Positions 17,105-25,005 of a stretch of 64,000 nt of DNA are shown piece after piece. Each line of letters starts with the position of its first letter. The stretch's first letter is position 1. A program made the translations under genes and the position numbers. The stretch comes from JADLGH01 sp964586675. GTDB taxonomy: Bacteria; Desulfobacterota_D; UBA1144; Nemesobacterales; UBA2774. The stretch is taken from contig CAZPHQ010000014.1 of assembly GCA_964586675.1 (NCBI GenBank), positions 1 to 64,000 on the forward strand. The letters run 5' to 3'. Under the pieces are notes generated by a model that saw only the letters and a list, made by a program, of their open reading frames with translations, was not told where the DNA came from and did not search any database.

Positions 17105-17549
17105 AAGGTTAGCCGAGCTCGGGATAGACCTGCCCGAAGTCGCTTCGCCGCTCGGCTCGTATAAGCCCGCATCGGTGGCGGGGAGCCTCATCTTCGTATC
17201 CGGCCAGCTCCCGCTCTCCAGAGGAAAGCTCGTCTTCGAAGGCAAGGTCGGGGCCGACGTCTCCCCGGAAGACGCCGCCCTTGCGGCGAGGCAGTCGGCA
17301 ATAAACGTCCTCGCCGTGATGAAAAAGGAGCTCGGCACACTCGACAACGTGAAGAAAATAGTGAAGGTCACGGGCTACATCGCCTCCGCCCCCGGCTTTA
17401 CTGGCCAGGCGGGTGTGCTCAACGGCGCATCAAACCTCTTCTTCGACGTATTCGGCGAGGCGGGCCGCCATGCACGGGCCGCGGTCGGCGTCTCCGAGCT
17501 GCCGCTGAACGCCCCGGTCGAAGTTGAAATCGTCGCCGAGATATTATGA
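17091..17549 (+). CDS. RidA/YjgF-family protein
   Basis: A 152-residue protein of the Rid superfamily, which includes 2-iminobutanoate/2-iminopropanoate deaminases that remove reactive enamines and imines. Family segments are FVSGQLPLSRGKLV, a central INVLAVMKKELG helix, and the C-terminal RAAVGVSELPLNAPVEVEI. The conserved arginine (HARAAVGV) is at the catalytic position of RidA. It is longer than classical RidA (about 128 residues), so it belongs to a side branch. It overlaps the protease gene by 14 bases and is therefore translationally coupled to it; no functional link is known. Confidence 0.88.
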   Translation: MTRAERLAELGIDLPEVASPLGSYKPASVAGSLIFVSGQLPLSRGKLVFEGKVGADVSPEDAALAARQSAINVLAVMKKELGTLDNVKKIVKVTGYIASAPGFTGQAGVLNGASNLFFDVFGEAGRHARAAVGVSELPLNAPVEVEIVAEIL

Positions 17550-17591
17550 CTGTGGGGCGCCGGAATAAGTTCCGGTAAACTAATTCTTCCC

Positions 17592-18374
17592 ATGCCCCGG
17601 CCGACAGTCTGCCTCTATACCGACCACCCGTCGGAATCGCTCGATATAAAAGCGGTAGCCGCCTCTCTTGAGGAGTACGGCGTCCGCACCGAAACCCGCG
17701 GGAACCTCTTCGAATATCTCGGGATTAATGGCGAGGCCCTTTACGAAGCCGCCGCGCGCCTCGCATCGGCCCGCGTCCCCGGCGTCGAATCGCCCCTCGA
17801 CGAAATCCGTCCTCCCGCGCCGGTCGAAGCGGATTTCGAAATAAAGCTGCTTACGGGGAAAGAGAAGGGGAGGGGCGTCCTCTCCCTCTACGATGGCCTC
17901 TGGGTCCAGAGAGTTCTTCGAAAGCTCATCTGCGATTCCATCCCGGATGAATCCGGCAGCGACTTTCTTCACATCGTATTCACCGGCCGGCTCGTCGGAA
18001 CGTTCGAAGGCCGGCGCTACCACGCCCGCGTCGTCCTTCTCGGGAGCCCGGCGATAATCTCCACCTCCGGTCTGGTGGAGGCCCCCGCGCGTCCCCGCGA
18101 ATACTACTTCATTAAAGGCGGGCTGATACAGAGCGGAAGAGATACCCGCGAGCTCGACGATATGTACAGGGGAAGGTTTATCGACTACGACGACCCCAAA
18201 ACCACCTCCGCAATCTCGTCTTATGCGCTCCAGGCCCTCTTTTACGAGCTGTCCGGCGAGGCTTTCTGCGATAATCCCGATTGCTGCCTGTTTAACTCCC
18301 ACTGGCAGGAAGACGTCCTCAGGGTCCAGTACGAAGGAAAGCCCTGCGCGCGGTGCCTCGAAATTCTTGGGTGA
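17592..18374 (+). CDS. DUF6775-like protein of unknown function
   Basis: A 260-residue protein. I associate it from memory, not by search, with DUF6775 (described as putative metallopeptidases, mainly archaeal). Notable features: HIVFTGRLVGTFEGRRYHARV at about 135-155, ISTSGLVEAPARPREYYF, RFIDYDDPKTTS, and a C-terminal FCDNPDCCLFNSHWQEDVL followed by CARC. The four or five C-terminal cysteines and a histidine could bind a metal. There is no HExxH motif and no signal peptide. It is 42 bp after the RidA gene and convergent with thi4, from which a hairpin terminator separates it. Confidence 0.6.
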   Translation: MPRPTVCLYTDHPSESLDIKAVAASLEEYGVRTETRGNLFEYLGINGEALYEAAARLASARVPGVESPLDEIRPPAPVEADFEIKLLTGKEKGRGVLSLYDGLWVQRVLRKLICDSIPDESGSDFLHIVFTGRLVGTFEGRRYHARVVLLGSPAIISTSGLVEAPARPREYYFIKGGLIQSGRDTRELDDMYRGRFIDYDDPKTTSAISSYALQALFYELSGEAFCDNPDCCLFNSHWQEDVLRVQYEGKPCARCLEILG

Positions 18375-18405
18375 TCGATAAGTAATAAACGGAAGGAAAA
18401 AGAAA

Positions 18406-18430
18406 GGGAGAAGGCCGGCGGCCTTCTCCC
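18406..18430 (-). terminator. Terminator of the thi4 gene (possibly bidirectional)
   Basis: GGGAGAAGGCC (18406-18416) and GGCCTTCTCCC (18420-18430) pair perfectly over 11 bp with a 3-nt loop. On the minus strand the stem is followed by TTTCTTTTTCC, a good tract for terminating thi4. On the plus strand the following bases are less T-rich. Confidence 0.8.
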
Positions 18431-18449
18431 TGATTGGTTTCAGATTAAA

Positions 18450-19265
18450 TCAGGCCCTTGCCTGCTCCTGCTTTTCTAAAATGTCGATCGCAACCTTCGC
18501 GGCCTTTTTGCCGGAAAGGAGCATTCCGCCGAAGGTCGGCCCCATCCTCGGAAGCCCGTATACGCTGTTTACAGACATTCCGCAGGCTATGAGACCCGGA
18601 TGAACCTCGCCCGTGTATTCGACTAGCGCTTCCTCGGATTTTTCTACCCACATCGAGCCGTGGCCCGGGAGCTTCTTGTAAAGCCCCTGCTGCGAAAGCC
18701 TCGAAACACAGTATGCGTCGTGCCCCGTGGCGTCGATAACGAGCTTCGACTCTATCGCTATAGGGTCGAGGCAGGTTATTTCCTTCGGCATGTTTGCGAT
18801 AGGTGTCCAGTTTATGACTATACCGGCCACCCTGCCGTTCTCCCTGTATACGAGGTCGTCGAACATCGTCATGTTCCTGATCCTGGCCCCCGCCTCGCAG
18901 GTCATCGCGATGAGCTTCGAGCACGCGTAGGGTCCGTCGGCGACGTAAAGCCCCTTCTGTACTTCTTCGTAAGGAACCTCGATTTCGTCGAGAACCTCGT
19001 TCCCGGGCTCCCTGACGGTGACTTTATTCATAAGGTAACCGCCTATCCAGAAGCCGCCCCCGAGATAGTTCATCCTCTCCACGAGAAGAACCTTGTATTT
19101 CTGCTTTGCTATGTCCTTTGCCGCCACGAGACCGCTCGGCCCCGCCCCCACAACTATAACGTCGCTCGTGATGTACTCGTTGAATTCGTTGGCAAAGCCC
19201 TCTACTATGGCTTTTGTAACTTCTTTCTCTCCTACCGGTGCGAACTTGACCTTAAAATCGGACAT
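18450..19265 (-). CDS. thi4: Thi4-type thiazole synthase with active-site cysteine
   Basis: A 271-residue FAD/NAD-binding-fold enzyme that builds the thiazole half of thiamine from NAD and glycine. GAGPSGLVAAK (about 41-50) is the nucleotide-binding loop; RMGPTFGGMLLSGKKAA near the end is the family C-terminal signature. The sulfur-donor position of yeast Thi4 (Cys205, context CCMDP) corresponds to Cys165 here (ITCLDP). Archaeal sulfide-dependent enzymes usually have His there. A Cys suggests a suicide-type or at least Cys-containing enzyme. GGGAGGT precedes the ATG. thiE lies at 55647-56294. No TPP riboswitch motif is visible upstream. Confidence 0.92.
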   Translation of the reverse strand: MSDFKVKFAPVGEKEVTKAIVEGFANEFNEYITSDVIVVGAGPSGLVAAKDIAKQKYKVLLVERMNYLGGGFWIGGYLMNKVTVREPGNEVLDEIEVPYEEVQKGLYVADGPYACSKLIAMTCEAGARIRNMTMFDDLVYRENGRVAGIVINWTPIANMPKEITCLDPIAIESKLVIDATGHDAYCVSRLSQQGLYKKLPGHGSMWVEKSEEALVEYTGEVHPGLIACGMSVNSVYGLPRMGPTFGGMLLSGKKAAKVAIDILEKQEQARA

Positions 19266-19312
19266 AAAATATCTACCTCCCTGAATATTGCGGTCGCTTG
19301 ATTAACCCGTTT

Positions 19313-19340
19313 AATCTATCACAGAATGGGTTAGCGTCAA
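19313..19340 (-). promoter_or_regulatory. Predicted promoter of thi4
   Basis: On the minus strand TTGACG (19335-19340), a 16-nt spacer and TAGATT (19313-19318) precede thi4. The leader is about 40 nt, too short for a TPP riboswitch. Confidence 0.5.
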
Positions 19341-19423
19341 TAGAAACTATTATACACGATCTGCCCGTCCGGGGCCCCCTTCGGCCCGGCTTCTCTATGG
19401 CGGCGCGGGCGATTATAGGTTAT

Positions 19424-19451
19424 CTTACAATCTGCCTGCGGCGGCTATAAT
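19424..19451 (+). promoter_or_regulatory. Predicted promoter of the DUF4412-like gene
   Basis: CTTACA (19424-19429), a 16-nt spacer and a consensus TATAAT (19446-19451) lie 25 bp upstream of the ATG at 19477. A GGAGGT ribosome-binding site lies in between. Confidence 0.6.
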
Positions 19452-19476
19452 TCTGAAACTTACGGAGGTAGCATAC

Positions 19477-20229
19477 ATGCTTCGTCGTGCAAGCTTTTTT
19501 ACTTATTTCCTGGCGGCGGTGATCGCCATCGGGATGCTTTCCGAAAGGGCATATTCGGGAATCGTCATGGAACAGGTCGTCTACGAGGAAGGCTCTCCCC
19601 TGAGACAAAAAATAACGATCTACATACAGGACAACAAGCTTAAGCAGGTCGAAAACGACGGCCAGTTTTCCCCGGCCGTTATCTTCGATCTCGATTCAGG
19701 GAACATAGTCTTCGTAAATAACGAAAAGAAGCTCTACATAACGCTCAGCAGGGACGAGTATCTGAAGTCCATCGAGTCCCTGATGGCCGAAACGAGAAAC
19801 GCGCCCGGAGAAAAGAGAAACGTTTCGCTCAAGAAGACGGGCGAAACGGGGAATTTCGCGGGATATCCTTCCAAGAAGTACGAAATATACGACAGCGGCA
19901 AGCTCCAGACGGAATACTGGGTGAGTAAGGAGCCCGGGTTCAGCGACGAAATCGATCTTAAAAAAATATCGAAGCTCATGAACGAAGTAACGAAAATGAG
20001 CCAGAACATCGGCGGCTCCGCGTCGATTTCCGACAACGAATACGAGATCATCCAGGAGATCTACGAAGAGGGCTATCCTATGAAAACCGTATACTACGCC
20101 CAAGAAGGGGCGGGCTCGGTAACGGAGGAAATAGTTTCCGTGAAGAAGCAGGATATACCCGCCGCAGAATTCCTTCCGCCGGCCGGTTACGAAAAAATCA
20201 CCTATCAGGACATTCTGAAACAGCAGTAA
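19477..20229 (+). CDS. Secreted DUF4412-like protein
   Basis: A 250-residue exported protein with a signal peptide (hydrophobic residues about 7-20, cleavage near AYSG). The mature part begins IVMEQVVYEEG, continues with KITIYIQDNKLKQ and FDLDSGNIVFVNNEKKLY, and has NFAGYPSKKYEIYDSG. This beta-rich pattern, in which the protein describes its own ligand with repeated strands, matches DUF4412-type periplasmic proteins related to the LolA/LolB fold. A role in lipid or lipoprotein handling is possible but unproven. GGAGGT is well placed before the ATG. A very strong hairpin terminator follows. Confidence 0.7.
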   Translation: MLRRASFFTYFLAAVIAIGMLSERAYSGIVMEQVVYEEGSPLRQKITIYIQDNKLKQVENDGQFSPAVIFDLDSGNIVFVNNEKKLYITLSRDEYLKSIESLMAETRNAPGEKRNVSLKKTGETGNFAGYPSKKYEIYDSGKLQTEYWVSKEPGFSDEIDLKKISKLMNEVTKMSQNIGGSASISDNEYEIIQEIYEEGYPMKTVYYAQEGAGSVTEEIVSVKKQDIPAAEFLPPAGYEKITYQDILKQQ

Positions 20230-20256
20230 TTAATTTATATCGGGGATTAAATAGAG

Positions 20257-20292
20257 AAGCGCATAAGCCCGGGGACCCGGGCTTATGCGCTT
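20257..20292. terminator. Bidirectional terminator between convergent genes
   Basis: AAGCGCATAAGCCCGGG (20257-20273) and its exact complement (20276-20292) form a 17-bp perfect stem around GA. It lies between the convergent DUF4412-like gene and rplI, with short T-rich flanks on the plus side (TTATTTGTTTT). Confidence 0.85.
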
Positions 20293-20306
20293 ATTTGTTT
20301 TCAGTC

Positions 20307-20753
20307 TCAGCTTTCTTCAACGACTTCGACGCTGACGGCGGCCGTCACTTCATGATAAATCTTTACAGGGACTTCATGGGTGCCAAGGGTCTTTATCGGG
20401 GTGTCGAGCTCGATCTGCTTTCTCGATATCTCGAAGCCCTTTTCCTTGAGCGCGTCGGATATGCTCTGGGAAGTGACCGAGCCGAAGATCTTCTCTTCCT
20501 CGCCCACCTTCACAGCTATCGTCACCTTCGTTCCATTGAGCTTGGAGGCGTGGGCCTGGGCATCTGACTTGGCCTTGTCCTCTTTTTTCTTGATAGACGC
20601 GCTCTTCTGCTCCCACGCCTTCAGGTTCCCGGCAGTGGCCTTGACGGCGAGCTTTCTCGGTATGAGAAAGTTCGTCGCGAGCCCGTCCTTGACGTCCATC
20701 ATATCGCCCCTCTTGCCTATCGATTCGACATCGGAAATCAGTATGACCTTCAT
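20307..20753 (-). CDS. rplI: 50S ribosomal protein bL9
   Basis: A 148-residue ribosomal protein. The N-terminal domain starts MKVILISDVESIGKRGD and contains VKDGLATNFLIPRKLA, the bL9 signature. A long connecting helix rich in Lys and Ala follows (about 41-75), then the C-terminal rRNA-binding domain. It is the last gene of the rpsF-rpsR-rplI operon, 65 bp after rpsR. Confidence 0.98.
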   Translation of the reverse strand: MKVILISDVESIGKRGDMMDVKDGLATNFLIPRKLAVKATAGNLKAWEQKSASIKKKEDKAKSDAQAHASKLNGTKVTIAVKVGEEEKIFGSVTSQSISDALKEKGFEISRKQIELDTPIKTLGTHEVPVKIYHEVTAAVSVEVVEES

Positions 20754-20818
20754 TGTCGTTATAACCTCCGGAATTTTTATACGTTAACTTCTCTCTGCGC
20801 GGAAACCGCACCCGCCGC

Positions 20819-21055
20819 TTAATGAAGCACGGTGTATGGGAGAAGCGCCATGAAGCGCGCCCTCTTTATTTCCGTCGCGAGCTGCCTCTGACAGCGTGCG
20901 CAGAGCCCGGAGTTTCTCTTGGGAACGATTTTCTTTCTGTCGGTTATGTACCTCGAAAGTATGTCGATGTTCTTGTAATTCATCTCTATCGACTCGGTGC
21001 AGAACCTGCAAACCTTCTTTTTCGCGAAATATTTCCTGTCTCTCGGTGATTCCAT
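20819..21055 (-). CDS. rpsR: 30S ribosomal protein bS18 (zinc-binding form)
   Basis: A 78-residue protein with the bS18 core YKNIDILSRYITDRKKIVP and RARFMALLPYT. It retains two cysteine pairs (CRFC and CARC), so it is the C-plus, probably zinc-binding paralogue type. Zinc-free types drop these cysteines. Its ATG overlaps the rpsF stop by one base (TAATG), so the two subunits that bind each other as a heterodimer are translated together. Confidence 0.98.
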   Translation of the reverse strand: MESPRDRKYFAKKKVCRFCTESIEMNYKNIDILSRYITDRKKIVPKRNSGLCARCQRQLATEIKRARFMALLPYTVLH

Positions 21056-21519
21056 TAGTTGGTTCCTCCTTCGGCCGGTTCAGTCGCTGCCGGCTCGTTC
21101 TCTGTCTTGGCTTCCTGCTGCGCGGGCTGGGCCGCGGCTTCCGCCTGGCTCTCCGCGGCGGCAGCGCTTGCTTCCGCTTCCTTACTCTCCTGGACGGCCC
21201 TTTCCTTGTTGGCCGCCGCTTCCGTTATGGAGACGGTTATGAATCTCAGCACGTCGGTGTTGTAAAAGCGGAGATGTCTTTCGAGCTCGGCTACGGCTCC
21301 GGGGAGCGACTTGAAGATGATGATGTAGTAAATGCCCCGGGAGTAGTTCTGTATCTCGTATGCGAGCTCTCTCTGAGCCCACTTGTCGAACTTTATTATC
21401 TCCCCCTCGTTGGCGGAGATGGCGTCGCGGAGCCTCTGCTGTATCTTCGCGAGGTCCTCATCCTTAATATCGGGCCTGATAATGTATAAAGTCTCGTAAT
21501 ACCGCGGCTTTGCGGCCAT
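21055..21519 (-). CDS. rpsF: 30S ribosomal protein bS6
   Basis: A 154-residue protein. The core (about 1-100) has RYYETLYIIRPD, KWAQRELAYEIQNYSRGIYYII and the final strand VLRFITVSI. A C-terminal extension of about 50 residues is almost all Ala, Glu, Gln and Thr and should be disordered; acidic tails on bS6 are common and in some species carry added glutamates. First gene of the operon, with a good sigma-70 promoter (21597-21624) and a leader hairpin. Confidence 0.98.
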   Translation of the reverse strand: MAAKPRYYETLYIIRPDIKDEDLAKIQQRLRDAISANEGEIIKFDKWAQRELAYEIQNYSRGIYYIIIFKSLPGAVAELERHLRFYNTDVLRFITVSITEAAANKERAVQESKEAEASAAAAESQAEAAAQPAQQEAKTENEPAATEPAEGGTN

Positions 21520-21549
21520 AATTCAAAACCTCCTGTCTTGGTCTTTGCG

Positions 21550-21572
21550 GCCCCGCACGAAATCTGCGGAGC
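21550..21572 (-). promoter_or_regulatory. Hairpin in the rpsF leader, candidate S6:S18 autoregulatory site
   Basis: On the minus strand GCTCCGCA and TGCGGGGC pair (one G-U) around a 7-nt loop, between the promoter and the rpsF start. In many bacteria the S6:S18 dimer binds a structured rpsF leader to control the operon. I see the stem but cannot confirm the conserved bulge motif, so this is a candidate only. Confidence 0.35.
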
Positions 21573-21596
21573 GACAGATAAAACCTAATCCGGATT

Positions 21597-21624
21597 ATTT
21601 TACCCGGAAATAATAATTTGTTAA
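21597..21624 (-). promoter_or_regulatory. Promoter of the rpsF-rpsR-rplI operon
   Basis: On the minus strand TTAACA (21619-21624), a 16-nt spacer and TAAAAT (21597-21602). The predicted leader to the rpsF ATG is about 70 nt. Confidence 0.65.
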
Positions 21625-21642
21625 CACCCTGTGAAAAAGGAC

Positions 21643-21664
21643 GGGAAGCCGCCTGGAGCTTCCC
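21643..21664 (-). terminator. Terminator downstream of hppA
   Basis: GGGAAGC (21643-21649) and GCTTCCC (21658-21664) form a stem, extended by flanking G/C pairs. On the minus strand it is followed by CCTTTTTCAC. It closes the prs-rplY-pth-hppA unit just before the rpsF promoter. Confidence 0.65.
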
Positions 21665-21677
21665 CGCCCCGTCAATA

Positions 21678-23717
21678 TCATATCAAGAGCGGCGCTATTA
21701 CTACGGCCACGATTGACATGAGCTTGATCAATATGTTCATCGCCGGTCCCGAGGTATCCTTGAACGGGTCGCCTATAGTGTCGCCGACGACAGCCGCCTT
21801 GTGTGCGTCGGAGCCCTTCCCGCCGAGGTGCCCCTCTTCAATGTATTTCTTTGCGTTATCCCACGCCCCGCCCGCGTTCGCCATCATCAGCGCGAGCATG
21901 ACGCCAGTGACGATTGACCCGGCGAGGAATCCGCCGAGGCCGTCCCGTCCGAGTACTAGGCCGATGACTATAGGCGCCGCGACGGCTATCACTCCGGGCA
22001 CGACCATCTCCCGGAGCGCGGCGTCCGTGCTTATGCCGATGCACGAGGCGTAATCCGGCTTCGCGTTACCTTCCAGAAGCCCGGTGATTTCCCTGAACTG
22101 CCGCCTCACCTCCTCGACCATCTTCTGAGCCGTCCTGCCTACGGCCCCCATCGTGAGCGCTCCGAGAAGGAAAGGCACCGCGCCGCCCAGGAGGAGGCCC
22201 GTTACAACATTACTCCTCGTGAGGTCTATGGAGTCGAGGCCCACGGCCTTCGTGTACGCCGCGAAAAGGGCGAGCGCCGCGAGGGCCGCCGAGCCTATGG
22301 CGAATCCCTTTCCTATGGCGGCCGTGGTATTCCCGAGCGAGTCCAGCTTGTCCGTTATTTTTCTCGTCTCCGGCCCGAGGCCCGACATCTCCGATATGCC
22401 GCCCGCGTTGTCGGCCACCGGCCCGTAGGCGTCGACCGACATCGTTATGCCTATAGTAGCGAGCATGCTGACGGATGCGATGCCTATGCCGTAGAGCCCG
22501 GCGAAGTAATACGAAAGCCATATGGCTACCGCCACCGCTATGACGGGAAGAGTAGTGCTTATCATGCCGACCGAAAGGCCCTCGATGATGTTGGTGGCGA
22601 CGCCGGTCTGAGAGGCTTCGGCTATTTTCCTGACCGGAGTGCTCGAAGTGTAGTACTCCGTTAAAAGCCCTATCGCGATACCCGAGAGAAGCCCGAGCAC
22701 CGACGCGAGCCATATCCAGAGTATGTTCTGTACGCCGTCGACAAGCCCCACGGCAAGCATAACGACTAAAGACGCGGCAAGGTATATGCCGCCCGCGTAG
22801 AAAGTCGCCCTCCGGAGCACGATCTGCGGCTCGAGATCCTTCATCCATTCGACGCTTTTCGAGCCGACGACGGATGCGAAGCTCCCTATGGCGATAAGTA
22901 TTATCGGAATGGCCATGAGGGCGATCTCGTTATGGCCGCCCGCAGCCGCGATTACTATCGTCGCGACGACCGCGCCTACATAAGACTCGAAAAGGTCGGC
23001 GCCCATGCCGGCCACATCGCCCACATTATCGCCAACGTTGTCGGCGATTGTCGCCGGGTTCCTCGGGTCGTCTTCCGGTATCCCGGCCTCCACCTTGCCC
23101 ACGAGATCTGCCCCGACGTCGGCGCCCTTCGTGTAAATACCGCCGCCTATCCTCGCGAACAGCGCGACAGAGCTCGCGCCCATCGCGAACCCGCCGAGCA
23201 CGTCGCCGAACCCGAGTGCGAAACTGGCGAGCCCCTCCGCGTCAGCCGGGTTATCGGGAAGTCCTATGCCGAGCAGAAACGCTACTGAAAGTCCGAGAAG
23301 ACCGATGCCCGCGACCGAAAGTCCCATGACGTTCCCGCCCTTGAAGGCGACGGTAAGGGCCTTCCCCTGTCCCTCGCTCGCGGCGGCGTGCGCCGTCCTG
23401 ACGTTCGCCTTCGTCGCTGCCTTCATGCCGAAGAAACCGGCTATCATGGAGGAGAAAGCGCCGGCGATGTATGCTATCCCGGCATCCCAGCTTATGAAGA
23501 AACCCAGAAGCAGGAACACTACCGCTACGAATATGCCGATGATCCTGTATTCCCTCTTCAGAAAAACCATCGCCCCTTCATGAATAGCCGAGGCGATATC
23601 CTTCATCCTGTCGTTTCCTTCGGGGAGTAAAGTGATCTCTCTGTAAACTATGAATGCATAGATCAGGACGGCCACGCCGAGTATGGTACCGAAATATGCC
23701 GCTATAACTTCTCCCAT
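21678..23717 (-). CDS. hppA: Membrane-bound ion-pumping pyrophosphatase, K+-dependent type
   Basis: A 679-residue integral membrane enzyme with about 16 helices that hydrolyses cytoplasmic pyrophosphate and pumps H+ or Na+ outward. The catalytic loop contains GGIYTKGADVGADLVGK, EAGIPEDDPRNPATIADNVG and DNVGDVAGMGADLFESY. The segment GNTTAAIGKGFAIGSA has Ala-Ala-Ile-Gly where K+-independent enzymes have Lys, which marks the K+-dependent class (as in the Thermotoga Na+ pump). H+ versus Na+ specificity cannot be decided by eye. AAAGGAGGAG precedes the ATG. It follows pth by 46 bp and so appears co-transcribed with prs, whose pathways release pyrophosphate. Confidence 0.96.
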   Translation of the reverse strand: MGEVIAAYFGTILGVAVLIYAFIVYREITLLPEGNDRMKDIASAIHEGAMVFLKREYRIIGIFVAVVFLLLGFFISWDAGIAYIAGAFSSMIAGFFGMKAATKANVRTAHAAASEGQGKALTVAFKGGNVMGLSVAGIGLLGLSVAFLLGIGLPDNPADAEGLASFALGFGDVLGGFAMGASSVALFARIGGGIYTKGADVGADLVGKVEAGIPEDDPRNPATIADNVGDNVGDVAGMGADLFESYVGAVVATIVIAAAGGHNEIALMAIPIILIAIGSFASVVGSKSVEWMKDLEPQIVLRRATFYAGGIYLAASLVVMLAVGLVDGVQNILWIWLASVLGLLSGIAIGLLTEYYTSSTPVRKIAEASQTGVATNIIEGLSVGMISTTLPVIAVAVAIWLSYYFAGLYGIGIASVSMLATIGITMSVDAYGPVADNAGGISEMSGLGPETRKITDKLDSLGNTTAAIGKGFAIGSAALAALALFAAYTKAVGLDSIDLTRSNVVTGLLLGGAVPFLLGALTMGAVGRTAQKMVEEVRRQFREITGLLEGNAKPDYASCIGISTDAALREMVVPGVIAVAAPIVIGLVLGRDGLGGFLAGSIVTGVMLALMMANAGGAWDNAKKYIEEGHLGGKGSDAHKAAVVGDTIGDPFKDTSGPAMNILIKLMSIVAVVIAPLLI

Positions 23718-23763
23718 GATGACTCCTCCTTTCGTCGATTCGCAGGGTGTTGCTTCTGGCGCT

Positions 23764-24345
23764 TTACGTCTTGCTTTCGGGTGACCTGACGTTGAACTTG
23801 TTCATCGTTCTTTCAAGCCCGTTCTCGATCAGCTCCAATACAGCGTCGGCGGCTTTCTCCACCGAAACCTTCACGGCGTCCTCCTCCCCGCTTCCGAACC
23901 GTGAAAGCACGTGGGACGCCCCTTCGGATTTCCCGCCCGGCTTGCCTATTCCTATTCGTATCCTTATGAATTCCGGGCTTCCGAGCCTGTCTATTATAGA
24001 CCTTATACCATTGTGCCCGGCGCTTCCGCCCCCGGCCTTCACCCTTATGGCGGCGGCCGGGAGGTCCATTTCGTCGTGAATTATTATAATGTCGGCGGGA
24101 TGAATATTATAGAAAACCGCGGCTTCCGAAACCGATTCGCCGCTCCGGTTCATGTAGGTTTCCGGCTTCAGGAGGATCAGCTTTTCGCCGGATAAAAAGC
24201 CTTCTCCGTAAATGCCCCGGAACTTCTTTTTCGTAAGGTCGATACCGGCTCTTCGGGCGATTTCATCGATGGCCAGGAAACCGAGGTTGTGCTTCGTGGA
24301 AGCGTATTCTTTCCCGGGGTTGCCGAGGCCTGCGACTAATTTCAT
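23764..24345 (-). CDS. pth: Peptidyl-tRNA hydrolase
   Basis: A 193-residue enzyme that recycles peptidyl-tRNA dropped from ribosomes. Catalytic residues are at expected places: Asn9 in GLGNPGKEY, His19 in STKHNLGF and Asp91 in IHDEMDLP. GGGSAGHNGIRSI is the second family signature. The ATG overlaps the rplY stop as ATGA, so the genes are translationally coupled. The prs-rplY-pth order is conserved in many bacteria. Confidence 0.97.
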   Translation of the reverse strand: MKLVAGLGNPGKEYASTKHNLGFLAIDEIARRAGIDLTKKKFRGIYGEGFLSGEKLILLKPETYMNRSGESVSEAAVFYNIHPADIIIIHDEMDLPAAAIRVKAGGGSAGHNGIRSIIDRLGSPEFIRIRIGIGKPGGKSEGASHVLSRFGSGEEDAVKVSVEKAADAVLELIENGLERTMNKFNVRSPESKT

Positions 24346-24983
24346 TTATCCGACTGACCTTCTCCACCCTCTTCCTTGCCTTCCTCGGCCGCTTCTCCGC
24401 CCTCTTCGGCGTCGCTCAGCTTAGGAGCGAGTATGGTGACGATGGCTTCCGAGTCGTCTTTAAGGAGCGTGATCTGGTCGGAAGTCTTTAAGACTTCAAC
24501 ATGTATGGAGTGCCCGATTTCGAGGTCGGTCACATCCACTTCGAACGAGTTCGGTATGTCTTTCGGCAGGCACTCGACCGGGATTTCTCTCAAGATTTCC
24601 TCGAGTATTCCCCCTTCCTTAATGCCCTTGGCCTTACCCGTTATCCTAACCGGCACGTTCACCGTTATTTTCTTGTTTACGTCGAGCGCGTGAAAGTCGA
24701 AGTGAAGCGGCTTATTCGTGAGGAAGTCATACTGCGCGTCGCTCAGGATCGACAGCCTGGAAACCGTCTTGTCGCCGTCCTTGTAGTTCACGTCGAGAAG
24801 CGTATTCTCGCCCGCCTCAGTCGAAAGGGCCTGCTTAAGCGCCGCCGGGTTCACCGTAATCGATACGGGCTCCAGTCCCTTTCCGTAAAGCACTCCGGGC
24901 ACGTTGCCCTCATTCCTCGTTTTCCTTGCGCCGGTCTTTCCGGACTTTCCTCTCAGCGTTACCTCTAATGTACTCTGTGCCAT
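24342..24983 (-). CDS. rplY: 50S ribosomal protein bL25, long CTC/TL5 form
   Basis: A 213-residue protein that binds 5S rRNA. The N-terminal L25 domain (about 1-95) includes RNEGNVPGVLYGKGLEPV and FHALDVNKKITVNVPV. The C-terminal TL5-like beta domain follows (VDVTDLEIGHSIHVEVL). The last 25 residues are Glu/Gly-rich and probably disordered. The long form is general-stress-protein-like (CTC). Located between prs and pth. Confidence 0.96.
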   Translation of the reverse strand: MAQSTLEVTLRGKSGKTGARKTRNEGNVPGVLYGKGLEPVSITVNPAALKQALSTEAGENTLLDVNYKDGDKTVSRLSILSDAQYDFLTNKPLHFDFHALDVNKKITVNVPVRITGKAKGIKEGGILEEILREIPVECLPKDIPNSFEVDVTDLEIGHSIHVEVLKTSDQITLLKDDSEAIVTILAPKLSDAEEGGEAAEEGKEEGGEGQSDK

Positions 24984-25005
24984 GTCTTAGCACCCCTCCG
25001 GTTCT

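Noticed and set aside
18450..19440. TPP riboswitch upstream of thi4 (also looked for before thiE)
   Set aside because: The conserved CTGAGA and ACC-type core motifs are absent and the predicted thi4 leader is only about 40 nt.
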